Assembly: GCA_905236235.1 (NCBI GenBank)
Contig: CAJOPA010000065.1
Coordinates: 1-35,639 of the forward strand
DNA length: 35,639 nt
Direction of reading: 5' to 3'
DNA from: an uncultured Eubacterium sp.
GTDB lineage: Bacteria > Bacillota > Clostridia > Lachnospirales > Lachnospiraceae
Under the pieces are notes generated by a model. It was not told where the DNA came from. It ran no database searches and was given only the letters and a program-made list of their open reading frames with translations. Made by a program: the position numbers and the translations under genes. Below, in pieces: positions 7,178 to 14,270 of this stretch; the first letter of the stretch is position 1, and every line of letters starts with the position of its first letter.

Positions 7178-8071
7178 ATGTTTGACACCGTGATCATAGG
7201 AAGTGGGCCGGCAGGGCTTTCTGCAGCATTAACGCTAAAAGCACATGATAAAAATCTGTTATGGATCGGATCAAAAGAGGTCAGCGACAAGGTGAAGCTG
7301 GCGGAAAAAATATCCAATTACCCGGGACTGATCGATATTTCCGGAGAGGACTTTGCAAAGGCATTTCATGCCCAGGCGGAGGCGGCGGGACTGACCGTCA
7401 CGGAGCATATGGTCAATTCCGTTCTGTTAAACGGTGAAAGTTATGCGCTTCTTGCGGGCAGTGACTACTATGAGACGAAGACGATCATCCTTGCCACCGG
7501 CGTGGTGCAGAGCGCGACGATCCCGGGCGAGACGGACCTCGTGGGAAGGGGCGTCAGCTATTGCGCCACCTGTGACGGCGGGCTGTATCGGGGCAAAGAG
7601 ATTGTTGCGATCAGCAATAACGTTGGCTTTGAGGCAGAGGTGGAATACCTTGCCGAAATCGCCAAAAAAGTGTATTATATACCCCTGTATCGGGAAGTTT
7701 CCGAGAGCCTGCGGCAGCAGCCTTCCGTGGATGTGGTCGGCGATCTCAAAAATCCGGTGGTCAAGATGCGATCGGAAGACGGAAGACTGCGTGGTGTCAC
7801 ATTAAAGGACGGCACGGAGATCGCTGCGGACGGATGTTTTGTACTGAGGGATTCCATGTCCATGGCTACCCTTCTGCCGGATCTTAAGGTAGAGGGCGGA
7901 CATATCGAGGTGGATCGTGGTATGCGGACGAATCTTCCCGGCGTCTTTGCGGCGGGCGATTGTACCGGGCGACCGTATCAGTACGCCAAAGCCGTGGGCG
8001 AAGGAAATGTCGCGGCCCACAGCGTGATCGCTTATCTTCACGAAAAAGGCGGGGCAGCAGAAAGCAGGTGA
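7178..8071 (+). CDS. Thioredoxin-reductase-like flavoprotein lacking the NADPH motif (FFTR-like)
   Basis: The protein has 297 residues from the ATG at 7178, chosen because AAAGGAGG lies 8 bp upstream; an in-frame GTG at 7136 lacks this. The N-terminal FAD site is I-I-G-S-G-P-A-G-L-S-A-A (about residues 6-17) and the C-terminal FAD motif is G-V-F-A-A-G-D-C-T-G. The redox pair is C129-A-T-C132. The second Rossmann fold normally carries G-G-G-D-S-A and H-R-R motifs for NADPH. Here it reads I-S-N-N-V-G-F-E-A-E, and Y-I-P-L-Y-R-E replaces the second motif. Loss of both motifs is the hallmark of ferredoxin-dependent flavin thioredoxin reductases (FFTR) described from Clostridium. The electron donor is therefore probably not NADPH (inference). 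No thioredoxin gene is adjacent. The gene ends 1 bp before the patatin-like gene. Confidence 0.85.
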   Translation: MFDTVIIGSGPAGLSAALTLKAHDKNLLWIGSKEVSDKVKLAEKISNYPGLIDISGEDFAKAFHAQAEAAGLTVTEHMVNSVLLNGESYALLAGSDYYETKTIILATGVVQSATIPGETDLVGRGVSYCATCDGGLYRGKEIVAISNNVGFEAEVEYLAEIAKKVYYIPLYREVSESLRQQPSVDVVGDLKNPVVKMRSEDGRLRGVTLKDGTEIAADGCFVLRDSMSMATLLPDLKVEGGHIEVDRGMRTNLPGVFAAGDCTGRPYQYAKAVGEGNVAAHSVIAYLHEKGGAAESR

Positions 8072-8072
8072 C

Positions 8073-8987
8073 ATGAAGTCAAAACGTTTTTTTAATATGG
8101 ATTCCCTTCCGAGCGGCCATGCTTCGGAGCGTTTGATCGAAGGATGCGCCGTACTGGAAGGCGGAGCGTTTCGCGCGATCTACGGAGAGGGCGTTCTGGA
8201 TTACCTGATGGAGCAGGACATCAATCTCTCCTGTGCGATCGGCGTCTCGGCCGGAGCACTGAACGGGTTAAACTACGTCTCCGGGCAGATCGGACGCAGC
8301 GTCAGGACCAATCTGGCGTACCGGCACAACAGCCGGTATGTGGGATTTAAGGCGATGGTGCATTCCGGCAGTCCGTTAAACATTGATTTTCTTTTAAAGG
8401 ACATGAACGAGAAGGATCCTCTTGATGAGGAGCGGTTCTATCGTAAAGAGCAGCGGTTTATCGCGGTGGCTACGGATTGCGACACGGTGGAGACCGTCTA
8501 TTTTGAAAAGGGCAAGTGCGAGGATATCATGCAGGCGATCAAGGCTTCGGCCTCGCTTCCCTATCTGTCCCGCATGATCAAGGTGGGTGACAGGCGGTGT
8601 CTCGACGGAGGGATCACCTGCAATATCCCCTATCGCTGGGCGCTTGAAGAAGGCTACGAAAAGATCGTGCTGGTCCTTACCAGAGAGAAGGGCTTTCGGA
8701 ATGAGTTAAAGGACGACGCGCCCCGTACCGGAGAGCGGATCTATCGCAGGCACAAGCAGTTCGGCGCTTCCATTGACGATCTTCCGAGACGCTACAACGA
8801 GGAGATGGACGAGATCGATGCGCTTGAGGAAGAGGGTCGCGTCTTTTGCATACGGCCGTCCCAGCCGGTGGATGTGGCGCGCGTGGAAAGCGATATCAAT
8901 AAATTAAGCGCCCTGTATTATCTGGGCTACCATGATGCCATGCGCCGGATGGATGCGTTAAAGGCGTATTTGGGTGTTGACAAATAA
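8073..8987 (+). CDS. Patatin-like phospholipase family protein
   Basis: This 304-residue protein belongs to the bacterial patatin/RssA-like serine hydrolases. The oxyanion-hole region is E-G-G-A-F-R (about residues 29-34), the nucleophile elbow is G-V-S-A-G (Ser near 59), and the catalytic Asp is in L-D-G-G-I (about 181). Such proteins hydrolyse acyl esters with a Ser-Asp dyad; the natural lipid substrate is unknown. No signal peptide or membrane helix is seen, so it is probably cytosolic. It is almost certainly co-transcribed with the flavoprotein upstream, whose stop codon ends 1 bp before this ATG. The ribosome binding site (AGGTGA) overlaps that stop. The last codons hold the -35 box of the next transcription unit. 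Confidence 0.92.
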   Translation: MKSKRFFNMDSLPSGHASERLIEGCAVLEGGAFRAIYGEGVLDYLMEQDINLSCAIGVSAGALNGLNYVSGQIGRSVRTNLAYRHNSRYVGFKAMVHSGSPLNIDFLLKDMNEKDPLDEERFYRKEQRFIAVATDCDTVETVYFEKGKCEDIMQAIKASASLPYLSRMIKVGDRRCLDGGITCNIPYRWALEEGYEKIVLVLTREKGFRNELKDDAPRTGERIYRRHKQFGASIDDLPRRYNEEMDEIDALEEEGRVFCIRPSQPVDVARVESDINKLSALYYLGYHDAMRRMDALKAYLGVDK

Positions 8988-9005
8988 AAAATGCCGTGGT
9001 ATCGT
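8977..9005 (+). promoter_or_regulatory. Promoter for the T-box/trpX transcript
   Basis: A perfect TTGACA (8977-8982) lies within the last codons of the patatin-like gene. After a 17-bp spacer comes TATCGT (9000-9005), a weaker -10. Transcription would begin near 9012, just ahead of the T-box leader. Confidence 0.65.
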
Positions 9006-9011
9006 AGACTA

Positions 9012-9299
9012 AACCGTTGAGGAAGAGTGAGTAGTTTGAAGCCTCCTTTTTCCAGAGAGCCGCAGGTGGTGGGATTGCGGTAAAAGCGCTTTATTCGAAT
9101 GGACTTCTGAGGGCGACCGGAAGCGGATGTGAGATCAGATCCGTGGTATGGGAGACGGAGCGGGAATCTCCGTGATCAACGTTCGACATGTGACAGCATG
9201 TGCAGAGTGGGTGTATTTTCACCAAGCCGGGTGGCACCGCAGGTAATGTTTATTGTACCTGTCCCAGCAGTAGTTAAGACTGAGGGACAGGTTTTTTTT
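9012..9299 (+). ncRNA. T-box riboswitch, tryptophan specifier (TGG)
   Basis: The gap of more than 370 bp before trpX is a T-box leader. Stem I shows the GAGTGAGTAG element (9025-9034), the AGAGAGC bulge motif (9054-9060) and the GGTGGTGGGA distal-loop motif (9065-9074). The specifier loop has GAA-TGG-A with TGG at 9100-9102, matching tRNA-Trp. The conserved T-box/antiterminator sequence AAGCCGGGTGGCACCGC lies at 9224-9240, followed by an intrinsic terminator. Uncharged tRNA-Trp would pair with the specifier and the antiterminator and allow read-through into the binding-protein gene. All landmarks are visible in sequence; the amino-acid assignment follows standard T-box logic. Confidence 0.94.
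9257..9299 (+). terminator. T-box-controlled intrinsic terminator
   Basis: ACCTGTCCC (9257-9265) pairs with GGGACAGGT (9284-9292), followed by eight T residues (9292-9299). It sits directly after the T-box sequence and would compete with the antiterminator. Confidence 0.93.
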
Positions 9300-9363
9300 G
9301 TCCCGGGAACAAGAAAAGGATCTCTCGGTCGGAAAATCGAACCCAAGAATGGAGGACAAGAAA

Positions 9364-10449
9364 ATGAAGAAAAGATTGTTGGCATTGTTGTTATGCGTAA
9401 GCTGCACCCTGGCCTTTGCGGCTTGTGGAAGCGCAGCGGGAACCGGAGAGAGCACCGACGTACAGAGCGCGGAGAGCGGACAGAGTGCAGACGTGGGTCA
9501 GACGGGCGAAGGCACGGTGTATAAGATCGGCATCTGCAATTATGTGGATGATGCATCCTTAAACCAGATCGTGGAAAATATCGAGGCACAGCTTGCGGCA
9601 TTGGAGAGCGAATACAATGTGACGTTTGAGATCTCCTATGATAACTGTAATGCGGACGCCAATGTGCTGTCCCAGATCGTTGCTAACTTTGTAGCGGATG
9701 AAGTGGACCTGATGATCGGTGTGGCAACGCCGGTGGCCATGACCATGCAGGCGGCAACGGAAGGCACGGATATCCCCGTGGTATTTGCGGCGGTTTCCGA
9801 TCCGCTTTCGACGGGACTCGTGGAGTCCTTGGAAAACCCGGGCTCCAATGTGACCGGCACCTCGGATGCGCTCGATACCGAAGCGATCTTAAATCTGATG
9901 TTGCTGGCGGATCCGGACTTAGAGACGGTGGGACTCTTATATGACGTGGGACAGGATGCTTCCACCACGGCCATCGCCGAGGCAAAAGCCTTCTTTGAGG
10001 CAAAGGGCATCACGGTTGTGGAAAAAACGGGAACGAGCGTGGACGAAGTGGCATTGGCGGCACAGGCACTGGCAGATGCCGGTGTGGAGGCTGTTTTCAC
10101 CCCCACCGACAATACCATTATGGAAGCAGAGTATTCCATCTATGAGATCTTTGCAGAGGCGGGCATCCCGCATTACTGCGGCGCGGATTCCTTTGCATTA
10201 AACGGCGCGTTTCTGGGCTATGGTGTAGACTATGCCAACCTCGGTGTGGAGACGGCCAACATGGCAGCGGACATCCTCGTCAACGGCAAGGATCCCGCAA
10301 CGTACGCCGTAGAGACCTTTGACAACGGAACAGCGACGATCAATACGGAGATCTGCGAAGCCATCGGCTTTGATTACAGTGAGATCGAAGCGTTGTTTGC
10401 ACCGTATTGCACCAAGGTGCAGTCCATTGAAACGGCAGAAAGCTTCTAG
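9364..10449 (+). CDS. trpX: Tryptophan ABC transporter substrate-binding lipoprotein (TrpX-type)
   Basis: The 361-residue protein starts at 9364 after a GGAGG site; the frame extends upstream into the leader but without a good start. A signal peptide ends in the lipobox F-A-A-C (Cys21), followed by a Ser/Gly/Asp-rich tether (about 22-50). The mature part is the ABC_sub_bind (PF04392) type periplasmic-binding fold, with Y-K-I-G-I-C-N-Y at its start and features such as V-D-L-M-I-G-V-A-T-P, V-F-A-A-V-S-D-P and N-V-T-G-T-S-D. It would be a membrane-anchored extracellular binding protein. Tryptophan as ligand is inferred from the TGG T-box and from the matching permease and ATPase at 13332-15056. 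Those partners are not adjacent: four opposite-strand genes intervene. Conversion and processing need Lgt, encoded at 28355. Confidence 0.9.
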   Translation: MKKRLLALLLCVSCTLAFAACGSAAGTGESTDVQSAESGQSADVGQTGEGTVYKIGICNYVDDASLNQIVENIEAQLAALESEYNVTFEISYDNCNADANVLSQIVANFVADEVDLMIGVATPVAMTMQAATEGTDIPVVFAAVSDPLSTGLVESLENPGSNVTGTSDALDTEAILNLMLLADPDLETVGLLYDVGQDASTTAIAEAKAFFEAKGITVVEKTGTSVDEVALAAQALADAGVEAVFTPTDNTIMEAEYSIYEIFAEAGIPHYCGADSFALNGAFLGYGVDYANLGVETANMAADILVNGKDPATYAVETFDNGTATINTEICEAIGFDYSEIEALFAPYCTKVQSIETAESF

Positions 10450-10464
10450 ATTTGAAAATCCCTT

Positions 10465-11148
10465 CTATGCGTGCCCAGCTTTTTTAAGCTGGGCAGCGTA
10501 GATGCGATCGGATACGGATCTTTTGTATAAGAGCAGCGATATCATATAGAAGATGCCTCCGCATAAAAGCACCACGACGATCCCCAGAGCTGCCACGGCG
10601 GCGAAGGGAAGCGGAACGGTGGCAAAGGTAAAGCCTTCCTCGATGGTAATGCTTGTAAATGCTCCCATGCTTCCGCCGATGATAAACAGCATGATCAGAC
10701 TGACGATAAAGTATCGGAAGGAAAAGGATACATAGATGGTCAGTACGAACATTACGACAAAGCCTATGAGAAGAGAGATGGTAAAGGAGTTCTCGTCGGC
10801 AGGAGCAAGGTGCAACAGGATCGCATCCGCAAGGACCAGGAGAAGATAGGCTGCCATCATAAACAGTGTGTACAAAACGGCGGGAACCTTCGTCAGCATA
10901 CTCTTTCGGTGTGCCGAACTCATGGCCAGGGAGGACAGTCCGTAGATGCTGTAAAGCATCTGGATCACGTAGATGGACGGGATGATCATAAACCAGACGC
11001 TTAAGATACTGGGGGTTTGCGTCAGAGCGCCGAAGATGAGCATGCCCAATCCGAGGACCGTAAGGATCGCGGCGGATATAACGCTGGATTTAAAGGATAA
11101 AGCATAGGGTATTGTCTTTATGGCAAGACGAAGTGAGTTTTGTTTCAT
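10465..11148 (-). CDS. Integral membrane protein, probable ABC-type permease subunit
   Basis: The 227-residue protein is mostly hydrophobic, with about six predicted membrane helices (near residues 22-40, 48-70, 92-112, 124-146, 150-170 and 184-208). I do not recognise a named family. It is the last gene of a minus-strand module whose other members are another membrane protein, an ABC ATPase and a GntR-type regulator, so a permease role for that transporter is the likely function. The start follows AAAGGAAA. Its stop lies 15 bp from the convergent trpX stop, and an inverted repeat overlaps its last codons. The substrate cannot be told from sequence. Modules of this layout often export peptides or antimicrobials, but that is only analogy. 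Confidence 0.75.
   Translation of the reverse strand: MKQNSLRLAIKTIPYALSFKSSVISAAILTVLGLGMLIFGALTQTPSILSVWFMIIPSIYVIQMLYSIYGLSSLAMSSAHRKSMLTKVPAVLYTLFMMAAYLLLVLADAILLHLAPADENSFTISLLIGFVVMFVLTIYVSFSFRYFIVSLIMLFIIGGSMGAFTSITIEEGFTFATVPLPFAAVAALGIVVVLLCGGIFYMISLLLYKRSVSDRIYAAQLKKAGHA
10473..10494. repeat. Perfect 9-bp inverted repeat at the trpX/membrane-gene convergence
   Basis: GCCCAGCTT and AAGCTGGGC flank a TTTT loop, overlapping the last codons of the minus-strand membrane gene and lying 24 bp past the trpX stop. It would form a hairpin in either transcript, but no T-tract follows on either strand. It is therefore at best a weak or non-classical terminator. Confidence 0.55.
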
Positions 11149-11183
11149 GGTCGTTTCCTTTCATATAGGTGAGGGTGTAGTGG

Positions 11184-11861
11184 CTAAACGTCTTTGGTGT
11201 CGCAATAGCTGTTTTCTCTCCTACGGACACACAGCCGGATCAGGAGAAATGAAAAACCTGCGGCGGTGATGCCGGGAAGCAGGATCGCAAGCACCGGGAT
11301 GGTGTAAAGTGCCGGGAGAAGAAAGATCTCCGCACTGATCAGCAGAGCGACCACAATGTAGGCAAAAAGCAGCAAAAGGAACGTGTTGACGATCCGGCGA
11401 AGCACCAGAAAGGTCAGGGACAACACCGTAAGGTAAATCAGTGCGGAGGAAATCTCAAAAACGAGCGGGATCTCTTCAAAATCCGTAAAGGAAATCCCTT
11501 TGACAACCGCAAGCAGACGCAAAAGCAGCAATCCGGCGAAGACCCTTAGCAATCGCAGGAGGGTATCGGCAAGGATCACGGACCGGTAGAACGCCAGTCC
11601 TCTGGGAGAGCTTTTTAACAGTTCCATACCGCCGGCAGCGCTTGTTAGCGCACCGCCAAAGGCGTAATGGTCAAAAAGCACATCGAAAAGGCACAGGATG
11701 CCCAAAAAGGCCATTTCTCCGACCCGAAACGTCTCCGGGAAAAACCATGTGAGCGCACAAAGGATGACGAGGCTAACACACGGAATTCCCCATAGGTTTA
11801 ACAGCTTGTAGGACAGCGGGACGTAGGGACGGTAGGATGTAAAAACGTTGCACGATCTCAT
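11184..11861 (-). CDS. Integral membrane protein, probable ABC-type permease subunit
   Basis: The 225-residue protein has about six hydrophobic segments (near residues 23-45, 50-68, 92-115, 128-152, 158-175 and 182-205). A polar N-terminus and a basic C-terminal tail (C-V-R-R-R-E-N) follow the positive-inside pattern. No family is recognised with certainty. The gene sits between the ABC ATPase (its AGGAGG site overlaps the ATPase stop) and a second membrane protein 35 bp downstream, so the two membrane proteins probably form the channel of one ABC transporter. Residues 75-95 (GGALTSAAGGMELLKSSPRG) look like the cytoplasmic coupling region seen in small ABC-2-like permeases. That reading is tentative. 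Confidence 0.75.
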   Translation of the reverse strand: MRSCNVFTSYRPYVPLSYKLLNLWGIPCVSLVILCALTWFFPETFRVGEMAFLGILCLFDVLFDHYAFGGALTSAAGGMELLKSSPRGLAFYRSVILADTLLRLLRVFAGLLLLRLLAVVKGISFTDFEEIPLVFEISSALIYLTVLSLTFLVLRRIVNTFLLLLFAYIVVALLISAEIFLLPALYTIPVLAILLPGITAAGFSFLLIRLCVRRRENSYCDTKDV

Positions 11862-11871
11862 GGATAACCTC

Positions 11872-12768
11872 CTAAAACTGTACGGCAGACGTCTGCTTCA
11901 TCACGGCCACACTGATCTGATAAAGGGAGGGCGTCTCCACGGTCAGATCCAGATCCGCAAAGCGCCGGGGATCCCAGTCCTTGGCCATACCTTCAAATCC
12001 GTAAGCGTTGTGGGATACGGTCAGCAGATAGGGAGAAACGGTTTCCAGATCCTTGGCATCGCCTTTGATCAGACGATAGGATTCCTTAAGATCCTCGACG
12101 AATCCCTGCTCCATAATCTTACCCTGCTCCAGGATGATGGCATAATCGGTGACATATTCCATATCCGAGATATTGTGCGTGGAGAAAAAGACGGAGCGCT
12201 CGCCCATGCCATCCGTGATATAGCGGCGAATCATATCACAAAGCTTATCACGCATCAGCGGATCCAAGGGAGAGGCCGGTTCATCCAAAAGCAAAAGCTT
12301 GGTATCCCGGGCAAAGACGCCTGCGAGCATGAGCTTCATGACATTGCCGTCGGAAAAAGAGGAGACCTTTTTGCCGCGGCCCATGAAAGCATCCTGATCA
12401 AGTGCCATCTCTCGGCAGAGTTTATCAAATCTCTCGGGCGAAAAGCCGGAGAAGAGAAGCGTGTTGATCTCGCGGACGTTTTTGGAGGTCCAATGGGGCA
12501 GAAAGTAATTCTTGGCAGTGACGAAGCCGATGGCGTCCTTGATGCCTTCCTCTTCGATCCCCTTTCCGCTCTGAAAGTAATCAAGCGTTCCTTTGCCGTC
12601 GACGCGGACGCCGGAGAGAATATTAAACAGGGTGGATTTCCCTGCGCCGTTCTCGCCGATCAGGGCGGTGGCAAATCCTTGGGGGATGTGAAGCTCCTCT
12701 ATGGAGAGGTGAAATTTCCCAAATTTCTTTTCAATATTTTGTCCTGTAATGCAGTCAGCGGTATTCAT
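11872..12768 (-). CDS. ABC transporter ATP-binding protein of a GntR-linked exporter-type module
   Basis: This 298-residue ATPase has Walker A G-E-N-G-A-G-K-S-T (about residues 38-46), Walker B L-L-L-L-D-E-P-A (about 160) and the H-loop F-S-T-H-N. The signature is S-F-S-D-G-N instead of L-S-G-G-Q, a divergence also common in YtrB/BcrA-like exporter ATPases. A C-terminal extension of about 80 residues follows the ABC fold. It would energise the two membrane proteins encoded downstream. AAGGAGGTCACC gives a strong ribosome binding site. It lies 18 bp after the GntR-type regulator, in the classic regulator-ATPase-permease order of YtrA-type operons. Drug, peptide or cell-wall-stress efflux are possible roles; none can be chosen from sequence. 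Confidence 0.9.
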   Translation of the reverse strand: MNTADCITGQNIEKKFGKFHLSIEELHIPQGFATALIGENGAGKSTLFNILSGVRVDGKGTLDYFQSGKGIEEEGIKDAIGFVTAKNYFLPHWTSKNVREINTLLFSGFSPERFDKLCREMALDQDAFMGRGKKVSSFSDGNVMKLMLAGVFARDTKLLLLDEPASPLDPLMRDKLCDMIRRYITDGMGERSVFFSTHNISDMEYVTDYAIILEQGKIMEQGFVEDLKESYRLIKGDAKDLETVSPYLLTVSHNAYGFEGMAKDWDPRRFADLDLTVETPSLYQISVAVMKQTSAVQF

Positions 12769-12786
12769 GGTGACCTCCTTTGGTGT

Positions 12787-13164
12787 TTAAGAATATTGGC
12801 GCATGGCCAAGAGTGTTTGCAGGGTTTGGATCAGATTCTCATCCGACATGTCGGCGATATGCGCACAGGTGATGGCTTCGGAAAGCGCATCCTCCACTTT
12901 GCGCAGATGCTGCTCTCTCATCATCTCGCTGTTTTGCTCGTTGACAAGAAAACCCTTGCCCTGTACGGCAGTGATCAGTCCCTCGGACTCCAAGAGTTCG
13001 TAGGACTTCATTGTGGTGATGACACTGATCTTGAGATCTCTGGCCAGCTCCCGTATGGAAGGCAGGTAGTCGCCGGAGGTAATCTCTCCGGTCAAAATCT
13101 GCGTACGGAACTGGTCGGCAATCTGTTGATAGATCGGTGTTTTGGAATTTTGCGAGATACGCAT
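12787..13164 (-). CDS. GntR-family transcriptional regulator, YtrA subfamily
   Basis: The 125-residue protein begins at 13164, where GGGGAGG precedes the ATG; the in-frame extension upstream to 13212 overlaps the promoter and is unlikely. Residues 8-72 form the GntR winged helix: P-I-Y-Q-Q-I-A-D-Q-F-R, G-D-Y-L-P-S-I-R-E-L-A-R-D-L and V-Q-G-K-G-F-L-V. Only about 50 helical residues follow, the short C-terminal dimerisation tail of the YtrA subfamily, with no ligand domain of FadR or HutC type. Such regulators usually repress their own ABC-transporter operon. A palindrome over its -10 box is a likely operator. Confidence 0.93.
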   Translation of the reverse strand: MRISQNSKTPIYQQIADQFRTQILTGEITSGDYLPSIRELARDLKISVITTMKSYELLESEGLITAVQGKGFLVNEQNSEMMREQHLRKVEDALSEAITCAHIADMSDENLIQTLQTLLAMRQYS

Positions 13165-13190
13165 AAGTGCCTCCCCTTTCAACTGTTTAT

Positions 13191-13205
13191 GTGTTATATA
13201 TACAC
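13191..13205. promoter_or_regulatory. Probable operator of the YtrA-type regulator
   Basis: GTGTTATATATACAC is an imperfect palindrome (GTGT/ACAC arms around an A/T core) that contains the -10 box of the regulator's promoter. Its placement fits autorepression. YtrA-type sites are typically palindromes with GT/AC ends, but the exact boundary is inferred. Confidence 0.55.
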
Positions 13206-13225
13206 TATACACAGATGAATGTCAA
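13197..13225 (-). promoter_or_regulatory. Promoter for the GntR-ABC module
   Basis: On the minus strand a perfect TTGACA (13225-13220), a 17-bp spacer and TATATA (13202-13197) lie 33 bp before the regulator's ATG. Confidence 0.8.
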
Positions 13226-13258
13226 CCTTTTTTGCAAAAAAAGCAAAAGGCCGTTTCA

Positions 13259-13287
13259 TTGCGCATTTTAGGAGAATGAAGTACAAT
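13259..13287 (+). promoter_or_regulatory. Promoter for trpYZ-hydE-mnmA
   Basis: TTGCGC (13259-13264), a 17-bp spacer and TACAAT (13282-13287) precede trpY. No T-box or attenuator fits into the remaining 40 bp of leader, so this unit is not under the Trp T-box that governs trpX. Confidence 0.6.
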
Positions 13288-13331
13288 GGACGGGATAGTT
13301 TTAAATCAATAAGAAAAGAAGGATCCGTAGT

Positions 13332-14267
13332 ATGTCATTTGCTTCTGTGGTGTCGCTGGTACAGACGGCGGCGGAACTGGGACTCATCAGTTCCCTGACG
13401 GTACTGGCACTGTTTTTAAGTTATTCCATGTTAAATGTATGCGATCTGTCCACGGACGGATGCTTTACGCTGGGCGCAGCCGTGGGTGCGGTGGTGGCGC
13501 TTGCGGGACATCCCTACCTCTCCATCGTGGCAGCGATGGGCGCCGGGGTGCTCTCCGGATTCGTGACCGCGTTTTTGCAGACGAAGATGGGCATCGACAG
13601 CCTGCTTGCGGGTATCATCGTCAATACCGGGCTGTATTCCGTCAATATCGCCATCATGGGCAATGCCTCGCTTTTAAATCTGAACCAGACGGAGACGGTG
13701 TTTACCAAGTTAAAGACTGCCCTGGAAGGGACGGCGTTTGCCTCCGGTTACAAGATCCTGATCGCACTGGTGGCGGTGGCGCTTGTCGTGATCTTTCTTG
13801 CTTTGTTTTTAAAGACCCGGCTGGGACTGGCGATCCGTGCGACCGGCAACAATCCGGACATGGTGCGGACCTCTTCCATCAATCCGGTGTATACCACGAT
13901 CGTGGGCCTTTGCATCGCCAATGCGTTTACCGGGCTCTCGGGATGTCTCTTGGCGCAGTCCCAGAAATCGGTGAATATCGATATCGGAAGCGGTATGGTC
14001 ACGGTGGCGCTGGCATCGCTTTTGATCGGCGGCGCGTTTATCGGCCGCGGCAAGATCTGGGCAAGAGCCCTGGGCGTTGTGCTGGGATCGGTGGTTTTCA
14101 GACTTGTTTATACCATCGCGCTTCGGTTTAACATGCCGGCGTTTATGTTAAAGCTGGTATCGTCCGTGATCGTGATCATTGCCATCGCCGGACCGTATAT
14201 CCGCAGCAAATATCCCATGTTTGCAAGAAGGCTTGCGCATGGCAGACAGATGAGAAGGGGGGAATGA
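13332..14267 (+). CDS. trpY: Tryptophan ABC transporter permease (TrpY-type)
   Basis: This 311-residue protein has about eight to nine membrane segments and belongs to the branched-chain-amino-acid-like permease class that pairs with PF04392 binding proteins. Typical features are N-V-C-D-L-S-T-D-G-C-F-T-L-G-A-A-V near residue 35, the loop L-L-A-G-I-I-V-N-T-G-L-Y-S-V-N-I-A near 93, and R-A-T-G-N-N-P-D-M-V-R (about 171-181), the expected coupling loop for the ATPase. It should form the membrane channel for the TrpX ligand. The start at 13332 follows an AGAAGGA site. The trpZ ATPase starts 3 bp after its stop. The tryptophan assignment rests on the TrpX T-box, not on residues in this protein. 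Confidence 0.88.
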   Translation: MSFASVVSLVQTAAELGLISSLTVLALFLSYSMLNVCDLSTDGCFTLGAAVGAVVALAGHPYLSIVAAMGAGVLSGFVTAFLQTKMGIDSLLAGIIVNTGLYSVNIAIMGNASLLNLNQTETVFTKLKTALEGTAFASGYKILIALVAVALVVIFLALFLKTRLGLAIRATGNNPDMVRTSSINPVYTTIVGLCIANAFTGLSGCLLAQSQKSVNIDIGSGMVTVALASLLIGGAFIGRGKIWARALGVVLGSVVFRLVYTIALRFNMPAFMLKLVSSVIVIIAIAGPYIRSKYPMFARRLAHGRQMRRGE

Positions 14268-14270
14268 TCC

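Noticed and set aside
10473..10494. Inverted repeat as a bidirectional terminator for trpX and the convergent gene
   Set aside because: It has no T-tract on either strand, so intrinsic termination is not supported. Listed only as an inverted repeat.
11848..13218. Long plus-strand open frame of 456 codons opposite the ABC ATPase and GntR genes
   Set aside because: It has no recognisable domain, and the minus-strand genes beneath it have full motifs, good ribosome binding sites and a promoter.
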